64,000 nucleotides of DNA from Rutpela maculata (GCA_936432065.2 OW386288.2:11458706-11522705); one strand, 5' to 3'. Shown: positions 1 through 10,609, counted from the first letter of the stretch. The notes: generated by a model not told the origin, from the sequence alone. Numbers and translations: made by a program.

Positions 1-760
1 TGAAGGAAATTATGGGTTTTGTAGGTATACATTATTGTGGAAAATTACAAATAAAAATATTGTTTTCCCCAAGGAAACAGATTTTTGAAAAAAAAAAAAA
101 TTGGATCTTTGTAAAAAAAATTGCCATTTGGTCACACTGCAACATTTAATCACTTTCCATACAATAGCTAAAACTATAATATGCAATGTTTACCTTAAAC
201 CATTCAAGTAGAGTTTATAATTACAAACGATTTAAATGGAATTATTAAGAGAGATAGTTTAAGTAAGTATTATTTGCAACAATCCAATATCATATATTAT
301 TTATTGTTAATATTTAACTCAATTGTGACTGATGATATACCATTTAGTGAAGAAGAATTGACCCTTCCCCGCTTTCCAATCACCCTCGGTAAGAGTTTGG
401 GAAGTTATGAATAAGGAAACATTCATATTGTACCCGCCAAATCTGGTTTACCTCTCAATATTGTAATATTCCCAACTTTGAGGATACAGTAAAACGGATA
501 TGAATAAGCATCTGGAAATTGAAAATTGCTTTGATACCGTAACCTGTCAATGTTTTTATAGAAACGTTGATCACAATGAAGTTAGATTTACTGAATGTTG
601 ATACAGATGAATCTTTCGCGCGAGTTTTTCAAATTCATCAATGTTTTTTCGGTATGCTTATATAAATTAGCTAGATATACAGTGATATGATATCAAAATA
701 TGAGTATATAGTGGAAGTAAGGAGTCGGGATTTTCCCTAAAAAGTGCAAAATTGTGCTAA
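1..760. other. AT-rich sequence without a recognised gene
   Basis: No reading frame, repeat boundary or RNA motif that I can defend is visible here. Only homopolymer runs and short AT-rich tracts are seen. It may be intronic or intergenic. Confidence 0.5.
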
Positions 761-771
761 AGTTATGAAAC

Positions 772-1112
772 CTATTTCCCCCCCTCCACTGAAACGGCCA
801 AAAACCACCCCTTCTTGCTTATTTCTCATATAACAGCTTGGCATCGACTATTTTTGCAGGGATTCTTTATTTTTTCATGTGGATATAACGGAGGTGAAAG
901 GTGATGTCAGGTAGTAGACCGCAACCGCCTGTCAGGGGGTGAAATCTACCTTGTCAGGGGGTGTAAAATTGCTTTTTTTTTTGTTAAAGACGTTTACTCC
1001 CCGTTTTCCAGGACGCTGATCAAGAAAAAAATGGTTATACGCTGGTTCGACCCTTCCTTCACCCTTAAACTGTCGGAAACCACCCCTTTCATAATAATAA
1101 TAATAATAATAG
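772..1112. repeat. C/G-rich dispersed repeat fragment with ATA microsatellite
   Basis: The segment is punctuated by phrases of the type 'aaccacccctt' and 'gtcaggggg' that recur in the fold-back element at 13691-14504. This suggests a decayed relative. It ends in an (ATA)7 run at 1091-1111. The small open frames over it show no protein family. Confidence 0.35.
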
Positions 1113-1200
1113 GTAGTGACTTGGATGATATTAGAGATTCGTACTATCATTTTATTTCTTTTTGCTGCCTTTACTGTTGTCTGGGTAAATCATGTGTCCT

Positions 1201-1330
1201 TATAGCGACTATAGCGACTCCATTCCATGGAAACTTCTCCATTATCTGGTTGAGTTTTCCTTTTTGTTTCTTAGCGACTCCATGGAAACTTCTCGCTTTT
1301 GGAAGTGAGTGAGTCGCTATAGTCGCTATA
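1201..1330. repeat. Perfect 20-bp inverted repeat (hairpin)
   Basis: Positions 1201-1220 (tatagcgactatagcgactc) reappear exactly reverse-complemented at 1311-1330. The loop holds two direct copies of 'gactcca...tggaaacttctc'. This lies just outside the left arm of the element at 1336-5272. Confidence 0.75.
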
Positions 1331-1639
1331 GTCCTCATAGTCGACGTAAATTAGATATAATAATGGCATCTAGAAGAAAAAAATTTATAAAGTTTTAAAA
1401 ATTTGGGTACAGAGTCTTAATAGCCATCCAAATATAGATCAAAAGAGTTCCCACCTCTCAGAAGGGTGCTTCATCCCCTTTTGCTTCAAAAACCACCCTC
1501 CAATGATACATGCTGCCATTTTTTAAATTTTTCTCGAAAACCATTACCATGGCGAGAAAAATGTATAGAACTTAATTTATTCTATTTATTCTTCTGTATC
1601 TTTTATGTCCTATGCATTTTTTTCTACATCGAGCCCTAA

Positions 1640-1978
1640 TCGCAGAAATAGCGTTTGAAGTTAATTAAGGATGGTAGAGAAGACAAATTCCCTAAAATTA
1701 CGATGATAGAAGCGTTGGTGGCATTACCCACGGAAGAGGTGTAACTAACTGAAAGCGTATTAACGGATTACCTGTTGCCCATCACGTGTGTGATATTAAG
1801 GAAGCATATAATAGTCATACGGTTGTTGTCGTGGGACAGGATGTTGACCTTCTCATACTTATAATTGCTCTTTGTCCTCTTGATAAAGATGTTCGATTTT
1901 TAAGAGATGTTCAAGGAAATATCAAGGAAAGGGCATATAGTTCTCTCGATATTCAGAACTCGGAAGTCCTTTATAACT
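1640..1978 (+). pseudogene. Uncharacterised D-x-D / GCD / Cys-rich family protein, upstream part (split by insertion)
   Basis: The best frame reads a hydrophobic strand followed by an acidic motif (VVVVGQDVDLLILIIAL, about 1809-1870). It then runs to a YSSLDIQNSEVL-like stretch where coding similarity stops at an inserted element. Proteins with this motif followed by H-A-F-x-G-C-D-T-T-S and a Cys-rich end are common, unnamed and multicopy in insect genomes. The D-x-D strand plus the later G-C-D recall the metal-binding acids of FEN1/XPG-like PIN nucleases; that is my inference. The expected A-D-x-x-I acidic site upstream reads V-A-H-H here. The region 5' of about 1750 contains stops and no N-terminus is visible, so this copy is dead. 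Its continuation is at 4175-4788. Confidence 0.6.
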
Positions 1979-3010
1979 GTAAAAACCGCTGCCCAAGGAA
2001 TCACTACTTCCACATCCAGATTCTCGATCCAAGTCACTCACAACGAAAAAACTTTGTATGTGAAAATAATTGTTTATGGAACTTTAATAATATAATATTT
2101 GAAATCCTCTACCCCAAAAACCCATAAAACGATACCCCACATCGGTAGTGGGGTGGGGGTGGTGATAGGGGGGTGGTAGTGGGGGGTGGATGAAGTAAAA
2201 AAATATTTTGAGGTTTCTGGTTCCTGTACATACACTAAATCACATTTTTTTTCATCCCCTTTAATAAGGAGGTGGGGGTGGCTAATGTCAACAATTTTTT
2301 TGAGACCTTAGCTTCTCTTGTATATACTAAATACCAATTTCATGGACTCTTACCTGCTTGATTTACCCATTTACCCCAAATTTACCCCAATTTACCCCCC
2401 AACCCTTCGACGGAACAAGATGAAAATATAATCTAGTTCTAGATCTCGTTAACCCATTCTCGGCCGTTGTTGCGTAAACGCAACATTGCAGTTGCAATTT
2501 TTTTTTATATACAAAACACCATTTGAATTAAATAATAATTAGTAGACTAATTTTAGACATTCAATGGATGTCAAATTGTATTTTACTAATACAAAATTAT
2601 TTTATTCACATATATTTATAAATTATCTAAATTGGTCAATTTTTAAAATAATTTCAACTTTTCGTTTTATTGCAAATAATTTTGAAGCAGCGAATAAAAT
2701 CGATATTGTTTCAATGTAAACATATAATATAAACCTCATAAAATAATTACACCAATTTGTATTGTTGAAAAACTGTACATTTTGAAGGAGTGGCATTCCA
2801 AAGTTTATGTTGCGTATACGCATCAACGGCCGAATCCAGTACCTGGGGCGTGGTTTATACTCGTGCGCAGTGTACACTTAGCGCGTCATCTCATTTTCAG
2901 GTTTAGACTTGCAGGTTCACTTTAGTGTTTAGTGCATATTTATTTTCGATCTGAGTAGTACTGTGTATACATTAGTGACTTCTCTATTTAAAATAAATTG
3001 TGGTTGCGCA

Positions 3011-3985
3011 ATGTCGGATAATACAGAGTGTCATTATAAACGTCGGCGACAGCAACACCTCACTCTTCAAGAGCTTGAAGCAGAACTTGAAAATTTGAGC
3101 GATGATGAAATCGATGCAGTTATTATTCCACCTGAAGTTGATGAACTTACAGATGAAGAACGGCTTGATGATAATTTACTGACAGGTAATTTTTCATATT
3201 CAACATTTTCAGAGTTTTAGAATAAAATAGCAATAGGTACATATCAAGTTACTTACAATCGTATATCATTTACAGAAGATGATATTCTTCAAGATCCTGC
3301 TGGCACGATGGAGATTATGACTGCGAATAGTTATGAAGAATTTGTACAGCCTTCTACTAGTAGGGATGATGTAGGGTATAGGGAAGTAAATATTTCTAAT
3401 GAAGATGAGGAAATTGCAGAGCCTTCATGTAGTGAGGGTATTGACAGGAAGCGAAAAAAATATACTAAAAGTACTAAAAAGGACCGAAAATCAAAGGACA
3501 CTGCCTCACTGCCAAAATGGGAACGTTCAAAGCCCAAATACTCGAGTTTTCCACAATCAAGAGAACATGAAAATATTGAAAAAATAATCAACACTGTTGG
3601 TGGTAAGACTCCTCTTGAAGTATTTTTTCTATTTATTGATGATGAAGTCCTACAACTCATCGTAAACTATTCTATGAAATATGCAAGTGATAGCAACAGA
3701 CACAACTTTACATTCACCAAAGCTGAACTAAAAAAATTTATCGGTATCATGATCTTGACTGGTTACCATACTCTACCGCAAATGGATCTCTATTGGAGTA
3801 GAGATGAGGATAAAGGTGTACCATTAGTAAAGAAATGTATGAGTAGAAACAAGTTTAGAAACATAAAGAGAAATATGCATCTTTCAGATAACGCTGTGCT
3901 TGATAAACAAGACAAGTTCGCTAAACTTCGTCCATTTTTTACCATAATCAATGAAAGAAATTTACAATTTGGGATATTCACACTC
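3011..3985 (+). pseudogene. piggyBac transposase, N-terminal part only (two exons)
   Basis: The start ATG at 3011 opens an acidic N-terminus (LQELEAELENLSDDEIDAV). A 90-bp GT-AG intron (3186-3275) joins it to exon 2. Exon 2 carries a basic linker, then the conserved pre-catalytic region with P-L-E-V-F-F-L-F, F-I-G-I-M-I-L-T-G-Y and Y-W-S-R, ending in I-I-N-E-R-N-L-Q-F-G. In full-length members the first catalytic Asp follows this point. Here the frame runs into flanking repeat, adding about 40 unrelated residues before a stop at 4105. All catalytic Asp residues and the C-terminal Cys-rich region are therefore absent. Two in-frame exons with clean splice sites suggest fairly recent loss of activity. 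Confidence 0.8.
3186..3275 (+). other. Predicted intron in the piggyBac gene
   Basis: GTAATTTTTC at 3186 and TTTACAG ending at 3275 join 'gacag' to 'aagatgat' in frame (…LLTEDDILQ…). The 90-bp AT-rich insert contains stops in the reading frame. Confidence 0.7.
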
Positions 3986-4174
3986 CGTGTGTGTTCCAGA
4001 ATAAACGTGCGCACAAAAAAAAGTTACAGACAGACAGACCGACAGACAGGCAGAATTTTTTTTTTTCGCTCAAACTTAAAATCTCGACGTTTCATGACAT
4101 TTTAAGCCTATTTGGACAATAAAAATTTTAAAAAAATGTTTTGTCGTTACTATACTTCCACTGGACGTGGAAGT

Positions 4175-4788
4175 AAAATTATTATTTGCTCACGCATTCA
4201 GTGGATGTGATACTACATCGACATTTTTTGGCAAAGGAAAAGCACAAACTGTAAAGTTGATAAATACTAGAAGGGACTTGGACGATGCTTTGAATGTATT
4301 TAACAATCCATCATCGATGAAGCCTGACATTGTTCGAGCTGGAGAAAAAATTACACTTGCTTTATACAAGGCACCTCGTACTGTTACATCATTAAACCAA
4401 TATAGATTCATTTCATTTAACAAATTTGTCGGTCAATCTAATCAGGCGGTGCTGTTATCAAAACTACCACCCACATCTGCTGCTTTAGGACAACATTCGT
4501 ATCGCGTTTTCCAACAAATTCACTCCTGGCATGGAAAGATTTTGAAGCCTAATGATTGCGGTTGGAAATCAGTCAGAAAAATTTTGGTGCCTAATCCTAC
4601 AACTGAGATACCAGCTCCTACTTTCATTCTTAAATTGATATCTTGTAATTGTAAAAAGGGTTGCGGACAACGGTTGTGCTAAGGTTGGATTAAAATGTTC
4701 AACAATGTGCTCCAGTTGTCATGGACAAGGATGTCTTAATTCATTGGTAGAGGAAGAATTACCTAAAGATAATCCAATTATTGAATAA
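4175..4788 (+). pseudogene. Uncharacterised D-x-D / GCD / Cys-rich family protein, downstream part
   Basis: The frame resumes straight after the inserted element with KLLFAHAFSGCDTTSTFF (about 4178-4231), the family's G-C-D block. Downstream blocks follow in the usual order: A-G-E-K-I-T-L-A-L-Y-K-A-P, L-P-P-T-S-A-A, Y-R-V-F-Q-Q-I-H-S-W, G-W-K-S and the Cys-rich tail CNCKKGCGQRC. One extra T near 4675 shifts the frame and makes a stop at 4680. Removing that shift on paper continues as A-K-V-G-L-K-C-S-T-M-C-S-S-C to a natural stop at 4786-4788. The tail resembles a shortened tesmin/TSO1 CXC motif and may bind zinc and DNA. G-C-D together with the upstream D-x-D recalls FEN1/XPG-like PIN nucleases; this is inference without a structure. 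The right inverted arm begins 197 bp after the stop. Confidence 0.7.
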
Positions 4789-5272
4789 GCAGTTGTTAGT
4801 TTTTAGTAGTATTATATTGTAATTATAAAAACATTTTTGAAGTCTTTTTTTGTTTTTATTGCTAGGTTTGTAAACAACAATCTGCTTTTTATGTAACATT
4901 TTTCTGTGGTCAAGGTATTTTAAGTTGTTTATTACTTGTTTTTGCGTAACTTTAGTATTTGATCTAAATTTGTGAGATTAGGATGCCATATAGGGAAAAA
5001 TTGTATAGGACATAAATTATGTAGAATTTTATAGCGAATAATTTAATTCCTATTCATTTTTGACGTCAGGGTAACGGTTTTCGAGATAAATGTAAAAAAG
5101 TAGCAGGAGGTAACATTGAAGGGTGGTTTCTTAAGCTAAAGAGGATGAAGCACCCTCCTGAGAGGTGGGAACTCTTTTGATCTATATTCACTTGCCTTTA
5201 GAGAGTTCGTACCCAAATTTTTAAAACTTTATAAATTATTTCTCTTGAAAAACCTAATTTACTTCGACTATC

Positions 5273-5530
5273 AAGGTATCCGTAGTCCATCAATTTCTCT
5301 GGACGTACATCGTGAGCATAGGGCTAGCGTGCTGATAACCCCGAAGTCTATCCATTCCTCTGGGAGCGATCAGTGCGTATGCCGCTGATATTAGGGACTC
5401 GTACTATTGTTTTAATTGTTTTCGCCGCCTTTACTGTTTTCTGGGTAAATCTTGTGTCCTCGAGGTATCCGGAGTCCATCCATTTCTCTGTAAGTACATC
5501 GTAGGTATAGGATTGAATGTGATGTTCATT
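5273..5530. repeat. Imperfect direct repeats outside the right arm
   Basis: Two copies of 'ggtatccgtagtccatcaat'-type sequence (about 5275 and 5463) lie 188 bp apart, with a weaker third at about 5342. Between them, 5389-5460 is a direct copy of 1124-1200 on the other side of the element. Confidence 0.6.
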
Positions 5531-5795
5531 TCTAGGAATATGAATCATGTAATTCTCTTTGTAAGCGCTCTAGGTTATATTAATGTCTTGTAACAAATAT
5601 TATATTGTACTAAAAATCTTGTCTTGTATGTAAAAAAAAATATGTGAAAAAATGTATCTCTAGTCTACCAGCATAAAATGGTTAAATTGAATTATTCTGT
5701 GATTGAACAAAGTTGAATAAAATAATCTTTCCATCTTTTTATATTACTTATATCTTTTATCTATTTTTTTCTATGTTCAGTTCCTAATTACATCA

Positions 5796-6021
5796 TCTTA
5801 TATATAAAAATCTCGTGTCAGTGTTTGTTATCGAACTCCTCCGAAACGGCTTGACAGATTTTTATGAAATTTTTGGTGTATATTTGGGTCTGAGAATAGG
5901 TCGTAGGCTATTTTGTATACCCCTAGGTGATAAGGGTGGCCCCATCCAGAAATTTCATTTTTATTTTTTGGACAAAAATTTATAATTTATATGGCAAAAC
6001 AACGTTTACTGGGTCAGCTAG
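5796..6021. mobile_element. Short Helitron-like non-autonomous element (copy 1)
   Basis: The 226-bp unit begins TCTTATATATAAAAATCTCG and ends GGGTCAGCTAG. The flanks read A before TC and T after CTAG, which is the A|T target preference of Helitrons. A second copy with the same ends is at 23073-23295. No 3' hairpin is obvious, so the class is likely but not proven. Confidence 0.6.
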
Positions 6022-6565
6022 TATCATTTATATAATCTCCCATTGTGTGATATGTATATTATAATACACATTCGGAAAATGTTGGATTTGGGTGGCACGC
6101 ATAGTTTCAACGGCCTGACAGACCCGCCTACAATAAAGGCGTGTACCAGTGCTCTAGTAGAGGGAGCAAATAATGACGCGCTATCAAGAAAACACGTACA
6201 TACATCATTATTGCTATTAAAAATTTCAGTACCATTTATTCAAAGGAAGGATGTAGTTGGCTCTGTTCAGTATAGGTAATATTATTACGTGCTTTAATAA
6301 CTGAAATTATTTAACCCGTTTTACTTTCAAAACGAGTCAAATAATTCTTTACATTGCAAGTGGAAGACGGAAACAAATTGAAATTCCGCAAGCAGAGTTG
6401 CCCACGCACATGTGGTGGGGAAAGCAGGTGGCATCAGAAGGATGTGTTATACGATAAAAAAGAATAGCCTAGTTGCTTCGCTCTCGCTTGCTCTCATTGC
6501 CGACCCAAATGAAAAATTTTCTGACACTGTATAAGCCCTTGTAACGTGTCTTATAGTACAGGATC
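6022..6565. other. No recognised gene
   Basis: A 78-codon open frame (6043-6279) shows no family motif. Apart from a somewhat GC-richer patch at 6090-6190, nothing stands out. Confidence 0.4.
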
Positions 6566-7095
6566 CGTACTAAGGTCGACCTTCACCGATCAGGTAACCG
6601 AATGAAATCTATTTATTATGAAAGAAAATATGGTAACAAAAGTAACGGTGATGGGTTGCCTAACGAAATATGTTCAAGGTTATATTTAATTGAAAATTCA
6701 ATAATTATTTTTTTTTCCATACCTTCACCGATTTTCTAACCAAAAAAATTTAACACTAATCGAAAGTAAGAAACCTACAGAATATGTAAACATAGGGTCG
6801 CTTACATTTTTCCGTTCAAGGCTGTACGGTTGGTAGGTTTAAATATGTGAATCGAAAGTGGTACCTTTACTGATCTGGTAACCAAATAAATTATATATCA
6901 AAATAAAGATAATTTTATTGCGAAACGATAAGTATAAATAAAATTAAAAAAATAAAAAACAAACAAAAAAAACAAAAATAAGCCTTGAACATATTTCGTT
7001 AAGCCACCCATCACCGTTACTTTTGTTAGCATTTTTTTATCATAAAAAATAGATTTCATTCGGTTACCTGATCGATGAAGGTTGACCTTAGTACG
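6566..7095. mobile_element. MITE with ~118-bp terminal inverted repeats
   Basis: The left arm (from 6566, CGTACTAAGGTCGACCTTCA) pairs with the right arm ending at 7095 (TGAAGGTTGACCTTAGTACG) over about 118 bp, with few mismatches and small gaps. A third related piece ('cctttactgatctggtaacc') lies near 6862. The 530-bp unit is non-coding. Confidence 0.8.
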
Positions 7096-8750
7096 TATCT
7101 TAGACTACTATAGCAATTTTAGGATTAATAAAACGTATTATTATTAATATTATAATTTATTGAAAACAGGAATGTTTAACAAAGGTATTCTCTTCCTTAT
7201 ATTCCGCTTTAAGGAACATGAATTTCAAATCCTTGCGAGGATAGGTTCATTTTTGATGAAGATTAAAATGGACAAATGGTGACTTTGAAACCACTCCCAT
7301 CAATAGTCGTATGTTTCGTAAAAAAAAGAGAAGAAATATTCATCATCAGGTATAGCTCATGAGGCGCCCTCCACGGGCTAGCATGATGTGATACATAAAT
7401 TATTGCTTCTTAGCTTAAGAAATGTTTCCTTACCAAATTGGGAGAAGATCGGTCAAGAGGCAGTTGAGATATTGCAAAGAAAAAAGAAAAAAAAATACAA
7501 TTTTGACACCCTGTATCTTTTTACACAGCAACAATTTACCAAAGCATGTTTGGTTATATCCCCATATTTTGGTCCAAAGAATCTACCCTTGAACTATGGC
7601 CTATTGTTAATGGTTCACCCTGTATATCTATTTGACTTCAATAAATAAGTGTTTGTTTTGTTCCCAGATAAAAAAAAGCATTTAGGCGTTAACTTCTGCC
7701 AACAAAGAATTTCCAAAAATAAATAATTCTGCTAGTTGTGTTGGCACATGTGAATTGTAACTCGAAAAAATTTGCCATATCAACTTGAGGAACCAAAAAC
7801 TAAATAATTCATAAACTTTCAAACCTATTATGCCAATATGTGACTGGATGACCGGATGTAAAACTCAATCTTCGGACGAGTATAAAAACAAGTAATTACA
7901 GTATAACCTTGAAGCCAGACTTCAGTATCTCTTGGCAAAAATTTCGTGAGCAGGATGATACCAGGGAACTCATGGTAAATAGCTTTATTGGCCGTACGCG
8001 TAATAGACTACAGCGACAATCGCGTGATGCTGTTAGACATTCCATACAGTGAACGGAAACCGACTAAAATGATACGTGGATCGCAAAGCGTCTGTCAAGA
8101 TGAGCCTCATCAATGATACTTGCAGATTTTAGAGCTGATATAATAACAATTTAACGTCAAAATGCTAAAGATTACAACGAAAGTTCAACACAAAGTGGAC
8201 ATTGTGAAAGAGCACTGAGATAGAACAACATAGCCTCCAACTTGACTCAGGAATCAACAGCAAAGAAGTCTCTCTAAATGTATTTTACGACAAACAACTA
8301 CACAGTGGAGAATGATTTTTCTGAATCAACAGCAAAATAATTCTCCTAAATTTGTTGTATGGTTTTCAGGATTAAATGTAAATAATTGTACTAATTATAA
8401 ATTTAAATATGTAAATCATAAACAAACTCATAAACAAGAAGATGTATTTAATATTAGAGCTACACTGTCTATTAAATAAAACATAACAATAACAGAAATA
8501 TATAAACCCATTGAGACCTTAACGTGTCTGGTTTGTTCTTGGTGCCTGAGTAGATAGGTCCCAGCCTTATTTACTTTCTTATATAAGTCCCTAAGTGGTG
8601 GCATCAGCACTTTGTAAATACAAGAAAGTTCGCTCTTTACCGACACTGGCCTTGTTTATGTGGATAAATTTGAGTGTTTATAAATATATGTATACTAATA
8701 GCAATGTTCAAAAATAATAGTTTCTAATGATAAAATATTGAAAATAATAG
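7096..8750. other. Long AT-rich stretch without recognised gene
   Basis: Frames at 7388-7648 and 8428-8646 show no family resemblance. A 'caccctgtatat' at 7616-7627 resembles a mariner/MITE terminus, but no partner end was found. Confidence 0.4.
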
Positions 8751-9437
8751 TACACTTCTGTGCAATAAAATCCTGTACACCTATTTTTCGCTATATTAAA
8801 TCATTCTTTATTTATTTGTCAATGTCAGTGTCATATTTTCGAAATGCCGAAATTAACTGAACATGAAAACATTCTAATTCTCTCTAAAATTGAAGAGGGG
8901 TGGTCTATTAGAGCAGTTGCTAACCATTAGCACTTAAATAAAAGTACCGTTAAGAGTGTGAAGAAAAGGTGGGAGGAGGAAGATACCATAAAGAGAAAAC
9001 ATGGTTCAGGCCGACCGAGAAGTTCAAATCTCGCTGTATGGCCCTGTGGCGTATCAGCGTAATGGTAGATTTAATGGACAGGTTTATAGGGATATTTTGG
9101 AAAACGTTATGCTTCCTTCGGTGGAGCAATTATATCCAAACAACACATTCATTTATCAACAAGATAACTGCCCTATTCATACTGCCAGGATAATTACTCA
9201 ATGGTTTGGGAACAATAATACTGAATTATTACCGTGGCCTTCGCACAGTCCCGATCATTAAATCATTAACATTTTTCCAAATACCTTACTTATGACATTT
9301 CACAATCGATGTCACTTTTTATAACCTATGTGATAATAAAAAATCTAAATTCCAAAGATACTGATTCACATCACTTAATATTAGTAAAAACTGGATTACT
9401 TGATTTTGTGAACGGGATATTATTGCACAGAAGTATA
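8751..9437 (+). mobile_element. Tc1-like element, internally deleted
   Basis: TACACTTCTGTGCAATAA at 8751 is mirrored by TTATTGCACAGAAGTATA ending at 9437, and TA is present at both ends as expected for Tc1/mariner. At about 690 bp it is less than half the usual ~1.6 kb because the middle of the gene is gone. Confidence 0.75.
8844..9259 (+). pseudogene. Tc1-like transposase with middle deleted
   Basis: ATG at 8844 opens a paired-like helix-turn-helix region (MPKLTEHENILILSKIEEGW, then R-A-V-A-N-H with a TAG stop, then K-S-T-V-K-S-V-K-K-R-W). This ends in the GRP-type basic linker G-S-G-R-P-R near 9020. The frame then jumps to the late catalytic region: F-N-G-Q-V-Y-R-D-I-L, the second-Asp block YQQDNCPIHTAR, and W-P-S-H-S-P-D-H where the family has S-P-D-L-N-P-I-E-N. 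The first catalytic Asp region is deleted and the sequence stops where the last acidic residue should follow. The element cannot move itself. Confidence 0.8.
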
Positions 9438-10399
9438 CATTGTGCGGCAACATTTCTGTTCCATTAACTACAAAATTGGAACCCTCAATATTTCTTCATA
9501 TTGGATAGTGCTGTTTTTATCTGTATACGTAAAAACTTAATCATAAACAACAATAAATGATGCATTAGAAGCCCAAAAACAGATCTTTGAGGCACACTCT
9601 GACCACCATATAAGTGAAGATCAACATATGTTTTTCGTTTAAAACCTCAGGCTGAAGGAGGAAATTAGAAACTTGGGATTGACTTTGACTTTGACTGGCC
9701 TTATACTGAAATAATTTCACAAACAGCAAAAAAAATTGAAATAAATTCTATGCCTACGCGATTCGTTAACCCATTTGATATTATATGTACATCATAAAAA
9801 TAACTCTATTACATGTTGTTAGTTGGCTATAAGCAAGTAGTCATGTTTATTTGCGCTTTGATTTTATTAATTTCAATTAATTCCACATATAAACTGTAAC
9901 ATTAATGACAAACATGTCAGAAGCATTTGTAAAATATGCAGATACAATATGCAATTTGTGTGTACTGATTAAGATCTCTGGTTATATTCTGAGTAAATAT
10001 AATTTATTGCTGCCAGTTCAACTGTTTCTTTGTGGGATAATTATGTTTGTTTTATAGATTTATAGAAGTAATGGATGCGTGGTATACTTCTGTAAATATT
10101 GAAGTGTATAAAATTATTTCAAACGTTTGTTGAGCGACCAATTATATCAATACTATTCTTTAATTAGTTCTTTTTATAGACTGGCGGTGCATGACCAGTC
10201 AGGTGCAACGTTTTTAAAATCCATGCCCATCATATATATGAATGAAATTACCATGAATATGCCAGAAACGCAAATTTTAGGCAGTCGTCGCGTGCAGAGG
10301 GGTGTGCAAATCGATTTTTTTTGTTTTTTTTTTGTGTTTTTTTTTTAATTTTAAAATGGATGCCAATAGTGCCAAACGAAAAGCCTTGAAAAAAAATCC
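9438..10399. other. No recognised gene; T-rich tract at the end
   Basis: Only AT-rich sequence and a poly-T/TTTG tract at 10315-10347 are seen. The 73-codon frame at 10127-10348 runs into that tract and is not convincing. Confidence 0.4.
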
Positions 10400-10609
10400 A
10401 AAATCAAGAACACCAAAAAATTTTACGATTTAATGTGCGCATCAAAAGTTGTTTTGCGCGCGGAAACTGCATGCCAATGAATTTCCGCTGGATTCTTTTT
10501 ATTTCCACATAGTGTAGTGCAAATATAGTATCAATTTTCTGTTGTTGTAAAAGACTTGGATAAGAAATCTGGACGTGGAAGTAGTGATTCTTTAGGCAAC
10601 GGTTTTTTA
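10400..10609 (-). repeat. ACTTCCAC element fragment (copy B)
   Basis: On the minus strand, 10609 down to about 10500 matches the left end of copy A: the 'aaccgttgcctaaagaatca' lead, the ACTTCCACGTCCAG motif, then 'tatatttgcac' and 'tatgtggaaat'. The remainder is not recognisable, so this is a truncated end. Confidence 0.6.

Larger units (their letters stand above)
2449..3990 (+). mobile_element. piggyBac-family element, 3' truncated, at a TTAA site
   Basis: The host element's 'gatctcg' is followed by TTAA at 2449-2452 and then by a CCC-starting terminus with subterminal 'cggccgttgttgcgtaaacg'. An inverted relative of that segment lies at about 2810-2836. This matches piggyBac habits (TTAA target, CCY ends). 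The right end, the second TTAA and the catalytic half of the gene are missing: host-element sequence resumes near 3990 at 'ttccagaataaacgtgcg'. Comparison with the uninterrupted copy at 12433-12560 fixes the left junction precisely and shows that flanking host-element sequence was lost on the right. Confidence 0.75.
1979..4176 (+). mobile_element. ACTTCCAC-ended non-autonomous element (copy A), carrying a piggyBac
   Basis: The terminal motif ACTTCCACATCCAG at 2006-2019 pairs with CTGGACGTGGAAGT at 4161-4174. The 27 bases before the left motif (aaccgctgcccaaggaatca) are shared with copies near 60136 and, reversed, 10583-10609, so I place the left end near 1979. Internal hallmarks are runs of 'ggtggtagtggggg', 'tttacccc' and 'gttacagacagacagac' shared with copies at 12210, 44740 and 60136. 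It sits inside the nuclease-like gene and separates its D-x-D part from its GCD part. No protein of its own is seen. Confidence 0.7.
1336..5272. mobile_element. Element with long inverted arms enclosing a nuclease-like gene (copy 1)
   Basis: Positions 1336-1630 and 4985-5272 are diverged inverted copies of each other. Landmarks are 'gttcccacctctcagaaggg' near 1448 and its reverse complement near 5160-5175. The broken uncharacterised gene at 1640-4788 fills the space between them on the plus strand, apart from later insertions. Arms flanking a single gene is the expected layout of a DNA transposon with terminal or subterminal inverted repeats. The exact ends and a target duplication are not clear, and flanking sequence (1124-1200 versus 5389-5460) is repeated in direct orientation, so the true element may be larger. 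I infer a transposon; a host gene inside a chance inverted duplication is the alternative. Confidence 0.55.

Noticed and set aside
1031..1312. 93-codon plus-strand frame
   Set aside because: It spans an ATA microsatellite and hairpin repeats, with no protein motif.
2623..2877. 84-codon minus-strand frame
   Set aside because: Lies in the 5' non-coding end of the piggyBac element; translated terminal sequence only.
3331..3660. 109-codon minus-strand frame
   Set aside because: Antisense shadow of the piggyBac exon.
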